Assembly (NCBI RefSeq): GCF_001011035.1
Contig: NZ_CP011492.1
Coordinates: 4,881,001-4,945,000, forward strand
Source of the DNA: Streptomyces sp. CNQ-509
GTDB taxonomy: Bacteria; Actinomycetota; Actinomycetes; Streptomycetales; Streptomycetaceae
Reading direction: 5' to 3'
Length of the DNA stretch: 64,000 bases
Shown piece after piece: positions 25,670-32,731 of this stretch; within the stretch, counting starts at the first letter, position 1; each line of letters opens with the position of its first letter. A program made the position numbers and the translations under genes. The notes beneath the pieces are model-generated. The model made no database searches, had not been told where the DNA came from, and was given only the letters and a program-made list of their open reading frames with translations.

Positions 25670-26395
25670 GTGGAACTGGCCGGGGAGCTTCGCCGGCCGC
25701 GGACCGTCGAGGACGCGGTGGCGGAGCAGCAGCGGTTGCGGGGGCTCGTACGGGCGGAGTCCGTGGGCGACGCGGCGCGCTGGCGCACGGCGGCCGGCGT
25801 CGACGTGGCGTACGACGACGAGGCGGGGGTGTGCGCCGCTGCGGTTGCGGTGCTGGACGTGGCGAGTCTGGATGTGGTCGACGCGGTGACCGCCGTGTCG
25901 CGCATCGAGTTCCCGTACGTCCCGGGCCTGCTGGCGTTCCGCGAGATTCCCGCGGTCGCGGCGGCGCTGTCCGCGTTGGCCGGCGCGCCGGACGTGTTCG
26001 TCTGCGACGGCTACGGCGTCGCCCACCCCCGCCGCGTCGGCCTGGCGAGCCACCTGGGGGTGCTGACGGGGATTCCGGCGTTCGGCGTGGCCAAGAACCC
26101 CCTGTACTTCCGGTGCGACGAGCCGGGGGCCGAGCGGGGTTCGTCGACGCCGCTGCTCGACGGGGCGGAGGCGGTGGGGCGCGCTCTTCGTACGCAGCCG
26201 GGTGTGAAGCCGGTGTACGTGTCCGCGGGCCACCTGGTCGGGGTGGACGAGGCGTGCGCGGTCACGCTCGGACTGGCGAGGCGGTACCGCCTCCCCGAGA
26301 CGACGAGGGCCGCGGACCAACTGTGCCGCGGGGCGCTGGCGGAAGCGGGACCGGCCGGGCCCGCTCCGTCCGGCGGGGCGCCTTCGTCCGCGTAG
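25670..26395 (+). CDS. nfi: Endonuclease V (deoxyinosine 3'-endonuclease)
   Basis: 241 residues from GTG 25670, with GGAAGGGG about 7 nt upstream. Family motifs in order: GVDVAYDD (D45, metal ligand), the strand-separating wedge FPYVPGLLAFRE with E92, DGYGVAHPR (D113, H119), LASHLGV, AKNPLYF and the C-terminal VSAGHLVGVDEA. It nicks DNA one nucleotide 3' of deoxyinosine for repair of deaminated adenine. Small departures from the norm: DGYG where DGHG is usual and NPLYF where a Ser/Arg-containing motif is common. The catalytic acids are intact, so it should be active. Confidence 0.92.
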   Translation: MELAGELRRPRTVEDAVAEQQRLRGLVRAESVGDAARWRTAAGVDVAYDDEAGVCAAAVAVLDVASLDVVDAVTAVSRIEFPYVPGLLAFREIPAVAAALSALAGAPDVFVCDGYGVAHPRRVGLASHLGVLTGIPAFGVAKNPLYFRCDEPGAERGSSTPLLDGAEAVGRALRTQPGVKPVYVSAGHLVGVDEACAVTLGLARRYRLPETTRAADQLCRGALAEAGPAGPAPSGGAPSSA

Positions 26396-26441
26396 CCGCG
26401 GTGCGCGGTCCGGTCCGCCGCGGGCGCCGTACACTCCTTCG

Positions 26442-26851
26442 ATGCCTGCCTCCGGCGCGACTTCGCGGCGCGCCAGCGTCGAGACGCTCCCGACGGATCT
26501 CCATGCCGCACCCGTCCGCGTCACCGCCTGGGAGCGGTTGGAGCCCTGGGCGGTCGCGCGCGTGACGCTCCGCGGCGGGGCCGCGCCGCGGACCGCCGTC
26601 GTCAAGTGGGTACGCGACGGGCCGGGGGAGCCCCGCACCGAGCCAGGGCGGTTGCATACCGAGGTGGCCGCGCTCCGGTTCCTCTCCGACGACCTCGGCC
26701 TCGCGCTCGCCCCGCGCACCACCGCGCCTCCCCCCACCTCGCCGGCTGGGCCCGCCGCACCGCCGCCCTGCTGCGCCGCCGCTGGCCGGACGCGGACCTG
26801 GACTTCACCGACCCCGCCGCGTTCCCGCCGTACACGGCGCGCCGGCCCTGA
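26442..26851 (+). pseudogene. Remnant of an aminoglycoside-phosphotransferase-like kinase gene with an internal deletion
   Basis: From ATG 26442 about 92 residues read like the N-lobe of a phosphotransferase (RTAVVKWVRDGPGEPRTEPG; TEVAALRFLSDDLGLALAPR). The frame then turns into Pro/Thr-rich nonsense. A typical C-terminal end (HLAGWARRTAALLRRRWPDA, then DFTDPAAFPPYTARRP and a stop at 26849) continues in another frame. The middle, with the catalytic loop expected in a protein of about 350 residues, is missing. This is a deletion that also shifted the frame, so no active product is expected. Confidence 0.7.
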
Positions 26852-26867
26852 CGCGCCGGGCGGGGCC

Positions 26868-26972
26868 TCAGCGTGCGCCCGTGCGGGACCGGTCGAAGTG
26901 CGCGCGGTACGCCGTGGGCGTGGGGCCGACCTGGGCCGCCATGTGCTTGCGCAGCGAATCCGCGCTGCCCGC
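26868..26972 (-). pseudogene. C-terminal fragment of an AraC-family (GlxA-like) regulator
   Basis: Read on the minus strand, the sequence gives GSADSLRKHMAAQVGPTPTA then YRAHFDRSRTGAR and a stop (TGA at 26870-26868). This is the end of the AraC helix-turn-helix domain as found in DJ-1/PfpI-AraC regulators. Nothing of the family precedes it; it abuts an unrelated fragment on the other strand. It is a relic too short to function. Confidence 0.6.
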
Positions 26973-27093
26973 GGAGATGCACGAGGCGCTCGTGAAGCCC
27001 GGCCACCCGTTCGTCGTCGATTACTCGGAGACGGAGAAGGCCCTCGGGGTGGCGGCGACGGTGGTGGACGAGGTGCTGAGGGAGGTGGTGTGA
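26964..27093 (+). pseudogene. C-terminal fragment resembling an NAD(P)-dependent epimerase/reductase
   Basis: The plus-strand frame LPAEMHEALVKPGHPFVVDY then SETEKALGVAATVVDEVLRE ends at TGA 27091-27093. It resembles the last 40-odd residues of epimerase/reductase-like proteins, where a V-D-x-S/T-x-T/A-x-x-x-LG motif precedes a final helix. The upstream part of such a gene is absent; its place is taken by the AraC fragment on the opposite strand. Family identity is tentative, but the truncation is clear. Confidence 0.5.
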
Positions 27094-27260
27094 AGGGCCG
27101 GGCGGGCGTGTGGGCGTGTGGGGCCCGGGGTGAGAAACGCTTCCTCCCGCGGGACCCGCCGGGAGCGGGAGGCTTCTCCTGACGACCGCGGCCGGCGACC
27201 ACCAGGACGGAAGAGCCCCCACGTGATCTCGTCGGGGCAGCGGCGACCCGTTCCGAGGTC

Positions 27261-27289
27261 TTCACGAGGCGACAACTGAACTGTACGAT
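27261..27289 (+). promoter_or_regulatory. Candidate promoter placing the transcript start at the first codon of the cupin regulator
   Basis: TTCACG (27261-27266), a 17-nt spacer and TACGAT (27284-27289). A start about 7-9 nt downstream falls on or next to ATG 27298, and no ribosome binding site is visible there. A leaderless mRNA is therefore likely. Confidence 0.4.
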
Positions 27290-27297
27290 CGCAAACT

Positions 27298-27921
27298 ATG
27301 ATGGACAGTGCGTTCGCCTCCGCGAGCGGCGGCGTGGCCCGGACCATCAGGGCTCACCGCGAGGCCCGCGGCTGGTCCCTCGGTGCGCTGGCGGGCCGGA
27401 CCGGCCTGTCGAAAACTCTGCTGTCGACGCTCGAATCCGGCGCCGGCAACCCGTCGCTGGAGACGATGTGGCGGCTCGCGCGCGCCTTCGACATCACGCT
27501 CGGAACGCTGCTCGGCGAAGAGAACGTGCCGGAGACCCGGGTCATCCGGGCCGACGACGGTCCGTCGATGACGTCGGAGAGCGGCCTGGTGGCGCGTCTG
27601 GTCCTCGCCGAGGGCCGCAGCCACCGCACCGAGATCTACGACGTCCGCGTCCTGGCAGGGACCCCGTATACCAGCCTGCATCCGCCCGGCACCGAGGAAC
27701 TCGTGTACTGCACCGAGGGCTCGCTGGAGGCGGGCCCGGAGGGCCGGGAGGTGGAACTGTCTGCAGGCGACGCCCTCTGGTTCCCGGGTGACGTGACGCA
27801 CCGGTACTTCTCCCGCGAAGGGGCCCGCCTGCTCTCCGTCATGAGCTATCCGCCCGCGCGGTACGGCGACGTGAGCGGCAGTCCGGAGACGTACCGGACA
27901 GCCAGGCAGCAGGGCGGTTGA
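27298..27921 (+). CDS. XRE-family regulator with C-terminal cupin domain
   Basis: 207 residues. Residues about 13-68 form an HTH_3 domain (IRAHREARGWSLGALAGRTG, LSKTLLSTLESGAGNPSLET, LARAFDITLGTLL). Residues about 110-180 form a cupin with GTEELVYCTEGSLEAG and AGDALWFPGDVTHRY. Regulators of this design usually control small amine, polyamine or amino-acid catabolic genes next door. A RidA-family gene follows after 31 nt and is the probable target. Two adjacent ATG codons (27298, 27301) begin the gene. Confidence 0.9.
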   Translation: MMDSAFASASGGVARTIRAHREARGWSLGALAGRTGLSKTLLSTLESGAGNPSLETMWRLARAFDITLGTLLGEENVPETRVIRADDGPSMTSESGLVARLVLAEGRSHRTEIYDVRVLAGTPYTSLHPPGTEELVYCTEGSLEAGPEGREVELSAGDALWFPGDVTHRYFSREGARLLSVMSYPPARYGDVSGSPETYRTARQQGG

Positions 27922-27952
27922 AGCGCCGCCCGACTCGACCCGGAGGTGGTTC

Positions 27953-28360
27953 GTGAACGACACACAGCACACACCCGCCAAGCGCGTCATCCACACGCCG
28001 AACGCGGTGCTGCCCGTCGGCCCGTTCCCCCAGGCGGTACAGGCCGGTGACTTCCTGTTCATCTCCGGCACCGTCCCCTACGACTCGGCTCGCGAGGAGG
28101 TCGTGGAAGGCGGTATCGAGGAACAGACAGCGCACGTCATGGGCAGCATCAAGGCGATACTCGAAGCGGCCGGCGGCACACTGGACGACCTCGTGAAGGT
28201 CACGATCCACATGAAGGACGTCGACGACTGGGCCAGGATGAACGCGGTCTACGAGACGTACTTCGACGACTACCTCCCGGCCCGGATGACGATGCAGTCG
28301 CCGCCGCCGCTGGGCTTCCTCGTCGACATCGACGCCATCGCCCACCTCCCCGGCCGGTGA
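27953..28360 (+). CDS. RidA (YjgF/YER057c/UK114) family protein
   Basis: 135 residues from GTG 27953, with CGGAGGTGG upstream. Family features: GPFPQAVQAGDFLFISGTVP, LEAAGGTLDDLVKVTIHMKD, and PARMTMQSPPPLG with the arginine that binds the carboxylate of 2-aminoacrylate-type substrates. RidA members deaminate reactive enamine/imine intermediates; subgroup members act in catabolic pathways. Pairing with the cupin regulator suggests a dedicated catabolic or detoxifying role and not the housekeeping ridA. The exact substrate is unknown. Confidence 0.88.
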   Translation: MNDTQHTPAKRVIHTPNAVLPVGPFPQAVQAGDFLFISGTVPYDSAREEVVEGGIEEQTAHVMGSIKAILEAAGGTLDDLVKVTIHMKDVDDWARMNAVYETYFDDYLPARMTMQSPPPLGFLVDIDAIAHLPGR

Positions 28361-28530
28361 GCCGGGGCGCCCGGCCGTCCTCGTGAAGACCGCTGAAGCA
28401 CCCGGGATCCCTTCCGGTCCAGCCGGGCCGGACGGGATCTCGTCATGCGGTTGGGAGGGGAGCAGGCGCGCGGGGCCGACTCGGGGGCAATGTGATTGCC
28501 TCCGCGCCGCGTGCTGCGCATCCTGCGGGG

Positions 28531-29400
28531 ATGCGCTTCTCCGCCAACATCCCGAACTTCGGCGACTTCGCCGACCCCCGCAACGTCGTGGCCGTCGCGA
28601 CCGCCGCCGAACAGGCCGGCTGGGACGGGCTCTTCGTCTGGGACCACGTCCTGCACCGACGCCACCTGGGCCGCCCCTTCGGCGACCCGTGGATGCTCCT
28701 GACCGCTGCCGCGCTGGCGACCGACCGCATCCGGCTGGGCACCCTGCTGACCCCCGTCCCCCGCTACCTCCCGCAGCAACTCGCCCGCCAGGTCGCCACC
28801 CTCGACCAGCTCAGCGGCGGCCGCGTGATCTTCGGCGCCGGCCTGGGCGGTCCCATCGAGGACGAGTACCGCAGCTTCGGCGACACCGCCGAGCCGCGGG
28901 TGCTCGGCGAGCGGCTGGACGAGGGCCTGGAGCTGCTTCAGAGCTTCTGGTCCGGAGAGCCGGTGACCCACCGAGGCCGGCACTTCGAGGCCCAGGACGT
29001 GACCCTCCTGCCCGCCACCGCCCAGCAGCCCCGCCCGCCGGTGTGGATCGGCGGCTTCTGGCCCCGCCGCCCGCCCATGCGGCGGGCGGCGAGGTGGGAC
29101 GGCGCGGTGCCGTTGTTCGAGTCCGCCCGCCACGGATACGTACCGGACCTGGCGGAGGTACGGGATCTCTTCGCCTACGTACGCGAACACCGCGCGGCGG
29201 CCGGGGCCGAGGGCCCCTTCGAGTACGTACTCGGCGGCGCCACACCCCCGGACCCGGCGAAGGCGAGGGACATCGTGGGCCCACTGCGCGACGAGGGCGC
29301 CACGTGGTGGGACGAACGGCAGGTCCAGACGGGCCCGGAGCTGGACAGCCTGCCGGCGGTACTGCGCCGGGTGGAGGCGGGTCCGCCGGTGGTCGAGTAG
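28531..29400 (+). CDS. LLM-class (luciferase-like) flavin-dependent oxidoreductase
   Basis: 289 residues from ATG 28531 (MRFSANIPNFGDFADPRNVV). The TIM-barrel family signatures are AAEQAGWDGLFVWDHV, DPWMLLTAAALATDRIRLGT, RQVATLDQLSGGRVIFGAGL and RPPVWIGGFWPRRPPMRRAA. These enzymes use FMNH2 or F420; the sequence alone does not settle which, though F420 is common in actinomycetes. It stands alone, 170 nt after ridA. Its last 24 bases before the stop are duplicated just after it, at the edge of the repeat region. Confidence 0.88.
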   Translation: MRFSANIPNFGDFADPRNVVAVATAAEQAGWDGLFVWDHVLHRRHLGRPFGDPWMLLTAAALATDRIRLGTLLTPVPRYLPQQLARQVATLDQLSGGRVIFGAGLGGPIEDEYRSFGDTAEPRVLGERLDEGLELLQSFWSGEPVTHRGRHFEAQDVTLLPATAQQPRPPVWIGGFWPRRPPMRRAARWDGAVPLFESARHGYVPDLAEVRDLFAYVREHRAAAGAEGPFEYVLGGATPPDPAKARDIVGPLRDEGATWWDERQVQTGPELDSLPAVLRRVEAGPPVVE

Positions 29401-29425
29401 GGGGTGGAGGCGGGTCCGCCGGTGG
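29369..29425 (+). repeat. Tandem duplication of the 3' end of the LLM gene
   Basis: A 24-bp string beginning GGGTGGAGGCGGGTCC occurs at 29369-29392 inside the gene and again at 29402-29425 after the stop, a 33-bp period. It opens the repeat-rich region. Confidence 0.9.
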
Positions 29426-29473
29426 CGGGTGGCGGGTGGCCGGTGGCCGGTGGCCGGTGGCCGGTGGCGGGTG
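29421..29473 (+). repeat. Short tandem repeats of GGTGGCC/GGTGGCG
   Basis: About seven to eight copies of a 7-bp unit, alternating GGTGGCG and GGTGGCC. A simple G-rich slippage tract with strand asymmetry. Confidence 0.9.
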
Positions 29474-29556
29474 GAGAGGGTGCCGGGGGTGCGGGTCGGT
29501 CTGGGTTCGTGCCGCGGGGTCTTCCGGCCTGGTTCTCCCCGGCCCCACTTCCCCCT

Positions 29557-29682
29557 CACGCCCGCCCAAGGGTATGCGCGTGCTCTGACAACGGACCCGG
29601 GTCAGCGGTGCGTTCGGACCCCCATCTCCCCGCACGCCCGCCCAAGGGTATGTGCCTGCTCTGACAACGGACCCGGGTCCTG
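29557..29682 (+). repeat. 76-bp spaced direct repeat with a near-identical 50-bp core
   Basis: The core, from CACGCCCGCCCAAGGGTATG through CTCTGACAACGGACCCGGGT, is present at 29557 and again at 29633 with only a few changed bases between the two. The copies are unrelated to neighbouring genes. Confidence 0.9.
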
Positions 29683-29740
29683 GGCGGGGGCGGTGGGTCT
29701 GGCGTGTGCGTGGGGCGGGTGCGCCGGGCGGGCGCGGGGG

Positions 29741-29843
29741 TTGCGGTGTCGGGGTGGGCGGTTGGTACGCGGGGTGGGGCGGGTGCGGGGGGTTGCGGTG
29801 TCGGGGTGGGCGGTCGGTACGCGGGGTGGGGCGGGTGCGGGGG
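29741..29843 (+). repeat. Two tandem copies of a 51-52-bp G-rich unit plus partial copies
   Basis: Units starting TTGCGGTGTCGGGGTGGGCG at 29741 and 29793 are nearly identical, and a third start (TTGCGGCGAG) lies at 29844. A complement of part of this unit (CGCCCCACCCCGACAC) also appears near 31418, just outside the right inverted arm. Confidence 0.85.
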
Positions 29844-29870
29844 TTGCGGCGAGGGGAGAAGCGGTGTCGT

Positions 29871-30050
29871 TGGGGCTCCCCCCGGGCCACCCCGCTCCTT
29901 CAGTGTGGGCCTGCGTCCGCCGTCAAGGGCGTCCCCTCCGCTTCGCTGCGGGAACGTCGCTACGCGATGGGGCTTCGCCCCACCCTTGACTGCGGACTCC
30001 GGCCCTGGACAGACCGGCAGCTAAGGGTGGCCCAGGGGGAGCGGGCACCC
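29871..30050 (+). repeat. Left arm of a 180-bp inverted repeat, containing a 69-nt palindromic element
   Basis: The reverse complement of 29871-30050 aligns with 31231-31408 almost column by column, at roughly 85-90 percent by eye. Inside lies a 69-nt element (29922-29990) bounded by GTCAAGGG and CCCTTGAC. It holds three internal mini-hairpins: CCGC-TTCGCT-GCGG, TCGC-TAC-GCGA and GGGGC-TTC-GCCCC, giving a cloverleaf-like fold. Confidence 0.9.
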
Positions 30051-30096
30051 TGCTGCTGTGGCTACGGATGCAGAGCCCCGCGGACGGAGAGGCGGA

Positions 30097-30635
30097 CCAC
30101 CGGAGCCGGCTCTGCCCGATCGCCGAGGCGTCCCTGCGGACGGGGGCGAGCCACCGGGAGTTGGGCTCGCCCGGTTGCCGAGGCGTCCCGGAGCCGGGGG
30201 CGGACCACCGGGGCCGGGCGCGCCCCGATCGCCGAGTGCCGCGGACGCCGTGGGTCGGGTCACCGGAGCCGGCCCTGTCCGGTCGCCGAGTGTCGCGGGA
30301 GGCCGTGGGGTCGGATCGCCAGAGCCGTGCCGGCTCCGATCGCCGGTATCCCGGACGGCCGGGGGCGCATCGCCGGAGTCGGGCCTCCCTCGATTGCGGA
30401 TGCCCCCGGCGGGCGGGGGCGGAGACCGGAGCCGGGCTCATCCCGTTCGCGTATGCCCGCTGGAACAGGGGCCGGACCCCGGAGCCGGGCCTGCCCGATT
30501 GCCGTGGTGCCCGGCGGGTGGAGGCGGATCGCCGGAGTGGGTCGGCCCACTCGCCGGAGCCGCCGGAAGGCCGGGGGCGGAGGCCGGCGCTGGCGTCGCC
30601 CGGTTCGCGGTCATCGGGCGGGGTGGTTCCGGTGG
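30097..30635 (+). repeat. About ten degenerate 54-nt tandem repeats
   Basis: Units begin at about 30097, 30151, 30205, 30260, 30316, 30370, 30424, 30477, 30529 and 30582, so the period is 52-56 nt. The shared pattern is YCGCCGGAGCCGG, then CCCGATCGCCGAG, then a GGGGGCGGA end. Because 54 is a multiple of three, all plus frames stay open, but no frame shows protein-like conservation. Confidence 0.85.
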
Positions 30636-30636
30636 A

Positions 30637-31170
30637 TGCGTGTGGGTGGGCGAAAGTCTGGTCCCGTGGGGCTTTTGGAGTGGTTTTGGGGGTGGGTTGC
30701 CGAGAGTTTGTCCCAGTGGCACGCATCGCGGCCACTTCACGCCCCGAGTCCTGGGGCTACGGGCCGCGCGTGCACTCCGCGCAGAGAAACTCGGGCTTCG
30801 GAGGCCGATTCGGGCCGGATTGCCGGGTGTTGCCGCAGGTTACGTCCGGATTTCTCCGCTTGAGCGCCCCGGGCTACCTGGCAGCGGATGGGCGTGAGTT
30901 CCATGCGTGTCGATGCGCAAAAGTCGATCCCCGCGGGCGATTTGCCCCGATCCTCAGGGGGTGCTTCCGAGAACTCGTACCGGTTTCCTCCGCTCGGGGG
31001 CGCGAATGGCGGCTCGTGCGCTTGGAGTCGGCTGGGTGCGCGTCGATGGGCGAAAGTCTGGCCGCCTGGGCGATTTGCGCCGATCTGCAGGGGCGCATTG
31101 CCGTAACTTCGCCCGTCGCGGCTTGCCCGGACGCGGTTTCGAGCCGAGTCGGGGGCATCCGCAAGCGGGG
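30637..31170 (+). repeat. About four diverged 133-nt tandem repeats
   Basis: Copies start near 30637, 30770, 30904 and 31037. The best conserved parts are TGCGYGTCGATGGGCGAAAG then TCTGG, and GGGCGATTTGCSCCGATC. The copies at 30904 and 31037 are clearest; the one at 30770 is strongly diverged and was placed by spacing. Confidence 0.75.
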
Positions 31171-31230
31171 CGGCCCCGCTGCGGTGGTGTCGGCCCCCGT
31201 CCGCCGGGCACCGACCCGTAGGGCATTCAA

Positions 31231-31408
31231 GGGGTGCCGCTCCCCCCGGGCCACTCATAGCCGCCGGTCTGTCTCGGGCCGGAGTCCGGGGTCAAGGGTG
31301 GGGCGAAGCCCCATCGCGAAGCGACGTTCCCGGAGCGAAGCGGAGGGGACGCCCTTGACGCCGGGCGTAGGCCCGCACACTCAGGAGATGGGTGGCCCGG
31401 GGGGTGCC
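31231..31408 (+). repeat. Right arm of the 180-bp inverted repeat
   Basis: This is the inverted counterpart of 29871-30050. Its 69-nt palindromic element is at 31291-31359 (GTCAAGGG ... CCCTTGAC), with GGGGC-GAA-GCCCC and TCGC-GAA-GCGA hairpins kept and one base change in the third. Confidence 0.9.
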
Positions 31409-31463
31409 CACACGGCGCCGCCCCACCCCGACACGGACCACCCCGTGCGCCGGGTTGGCGCCG

Positions 31464-31658
31464 TCACAGCAGGTGGTCCGCCTTGCCGGCTTTGATGTCC
31501 CGGATGAGCGTGCGGAGGGCTTCCACGGAGTCGGTGATGCGGTCCTCTTCCTGGCCCGCCACGGCGATGTGCGCGTTGCCCTCCGGGTCTGTCCCTATGC
31601 GGAAGCACGCATTGCCTTCGCCGCAGAACGGGTCTTCCCAGTCGATGGTGTGGGTCAT
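31464..31658 (-). CDS. Small DUF397-like protein paired with the XRE regulator
   Basis: 64 residues, start at 31658 (minus strand), with GAGG 5 nt before the ATG, 12 nt downstream of the regulator gene. It keeps the size, the W-x-x-x-x-C-x-x-x-x-x-C/F opening and the final acidic helix of DUF397 proteins, but the usual VRDSK core is replaced (IAVAGQEEDRITDSVEALRT). In Streptomyces such small proteins act with adjacent WhiJ-type regulators. The family call is by context as much as by sequence. Confidence 0.7.
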   Translation of the reverse strand: MTHTIDWEDPFCGEGNACFRIGTDPEGNAHIAVAGQEEDRITDSVEALRTLIRDIKAGKADHLL

Positions 31659-31670
31659 GGTTACCTCGTT

Positions 31671-32522
31671 TCAGAGTTGGCGTGCGATCTCGCGGATGAA
31701 GGCGCGGGACTCGTCTGGCGGCAGAGCGGCGTCCTCCTGCCGGTCGAGTTGCGCTCGGTACTTCGCGAGTTGTCCTTCCGCATGCAGGAAGTCCGGCCCG
31801 TGTGAGTTGTCGATCTGCACGGTGTCGAGTTGGGGGACCGGCCCCTCGGCGTAGAAGATGTTCTGGCCGGCGCCGGGGAAGGACCCCCGCTCGAACGGGA
31901 TCACCCGGACGGTGACCTTCTCCCGGTCAGAGGCGTCGAGCAGGTGCTGCAACTGCCCGCGAGCGACCAGCCGACCGCCGAACTGCATGCGCAGAGCAGC
32001 CTCGTGCACGACTGCAACGTAGCCGGGCGGGTTGGTGCCGAGGAGTACCTGTTGGCGTTTGGCGCGGAGAGCGAGTCGCAGGCCGACCTCGTCCTCCGGC
32101 AGGGGCGGCATGACCTCGCGGAAGACGGCGAGGGCGTGGTCGGAGGTCTGTAGCAGGCCCGGGACGTGCACGGTCGTTCCGATACGCATCCGGCTGGCGT
32201 GCGCCTCCAGCTCTGCGATGTCCAGCAGCCCGTGGGGGAGGCTGCCGCGATACCGTTCCCACCAGCCCTTCTCGCCGGGCTGGGCCATCGCGATCAGGGC
32301 CTCGACGTACTTCTCGTCGGTGCAGTGGCAGTTGCAGGCGAGAGTGCGCAGCCGCTCGGGTGTGATGGTGCGCTGGCCGAACTCCATATTGGAGATTTTG
32401 CCGCTATCCACTCCCAGCAACCCGGCGGCGTACGTGGCAGACATGCCGGCCGAGGTGCGGATCTTCCGTACCTCGATCCCCAAGCGCTTCTGCCGCTCAG
32501 TGGGCGTGTTCCTGGCAGCCAT
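31671..32522 (-). CDS. WhiJ-like XRE regulator with DUF5753 domain
   Basis: 283 residues on the minus strand. Start at 32522 (MAARNTPTERQKRLG), because GAAGGG stands 6 nt upstream; an ATG two codons earlier has no room for a binding site. Residues about 15-70 form the helix-turn-helix (EVRKIRTSAGMSATYAAGLL; SGKISNMEFGQRTITPERLR). The rest is DUF5753 (WERYRGSLPHGLLDIAELEA; VPGLLQTSDHALAVFR; QLDTVQIDNSHGPDFL). Streptomyces has many paralogous sets of such a regulator, a DUF397 protein and an ATPase, several affecting development. Confidence 0.9.
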   Translation of the reverse strand: MAARNTPTERQKRLGIEVRKIRTSAGMSATYAAGLLGVDSGKISNMEFGQRTITPERLRTLACNCHCTDEKYVEALIAMAQPGEKGWWERYRGSLPHGLLDIAELEAHASRMRIGTTVHVPGLLQTSDHALAVFREVMPPLPEDEVGLRLALRAKRQQVLLGTNPPGYVAVVHEAALRMQFGGRLVARGQLQHLLDASDREKVTVRVIPFERGSFPGAGQNIFYAEGPVPQLDTVQIDNSHGPDFLHAEGQLAKYRAQLDRQEDAALPPDESRAFIREIARQL

Positions 32523-32731
32523 GGCCATCCCTTCATGCGCGGGGCAGAATTTTTCGCGAGGCTAGCAATTTTGCCCCACATGCGTCTACTCTCGGTAGTG
32601 CGCAAGGTACTCACAGCAACGCCGGAAGCGCACCGCGCGAGCATGCCCGCTCTCCCTGGGGTGGGCGTGCTCGCGCCCAGGGAGGCATGCCACCGGCACT
32701 TCAACGACCAACCCAGGCCCAGGAGTACGCC

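Noticed and set aside
30097..31170. CRISPR array
   Set aside because: The repeats are degenerate, contiguous and lack spacers; unit lengths (54 and 133 nt) do not fit and no cas genes are present.
29871..31408. Composite transposon or insertion sequence with long terminal inverted repeats
   Set aside because: No transposase frame exists between the arms and no target-site duplication was recognised; only a non-autonomous element remains possible.
30068..31495. A 475-codon open frame through the repeat block
   Set aside because: It spans two unrelated repeat families and an inverted arm, all three frames are open, and no binding site or domain is seen. It is explained by GC content and the 54-nt repeat period.
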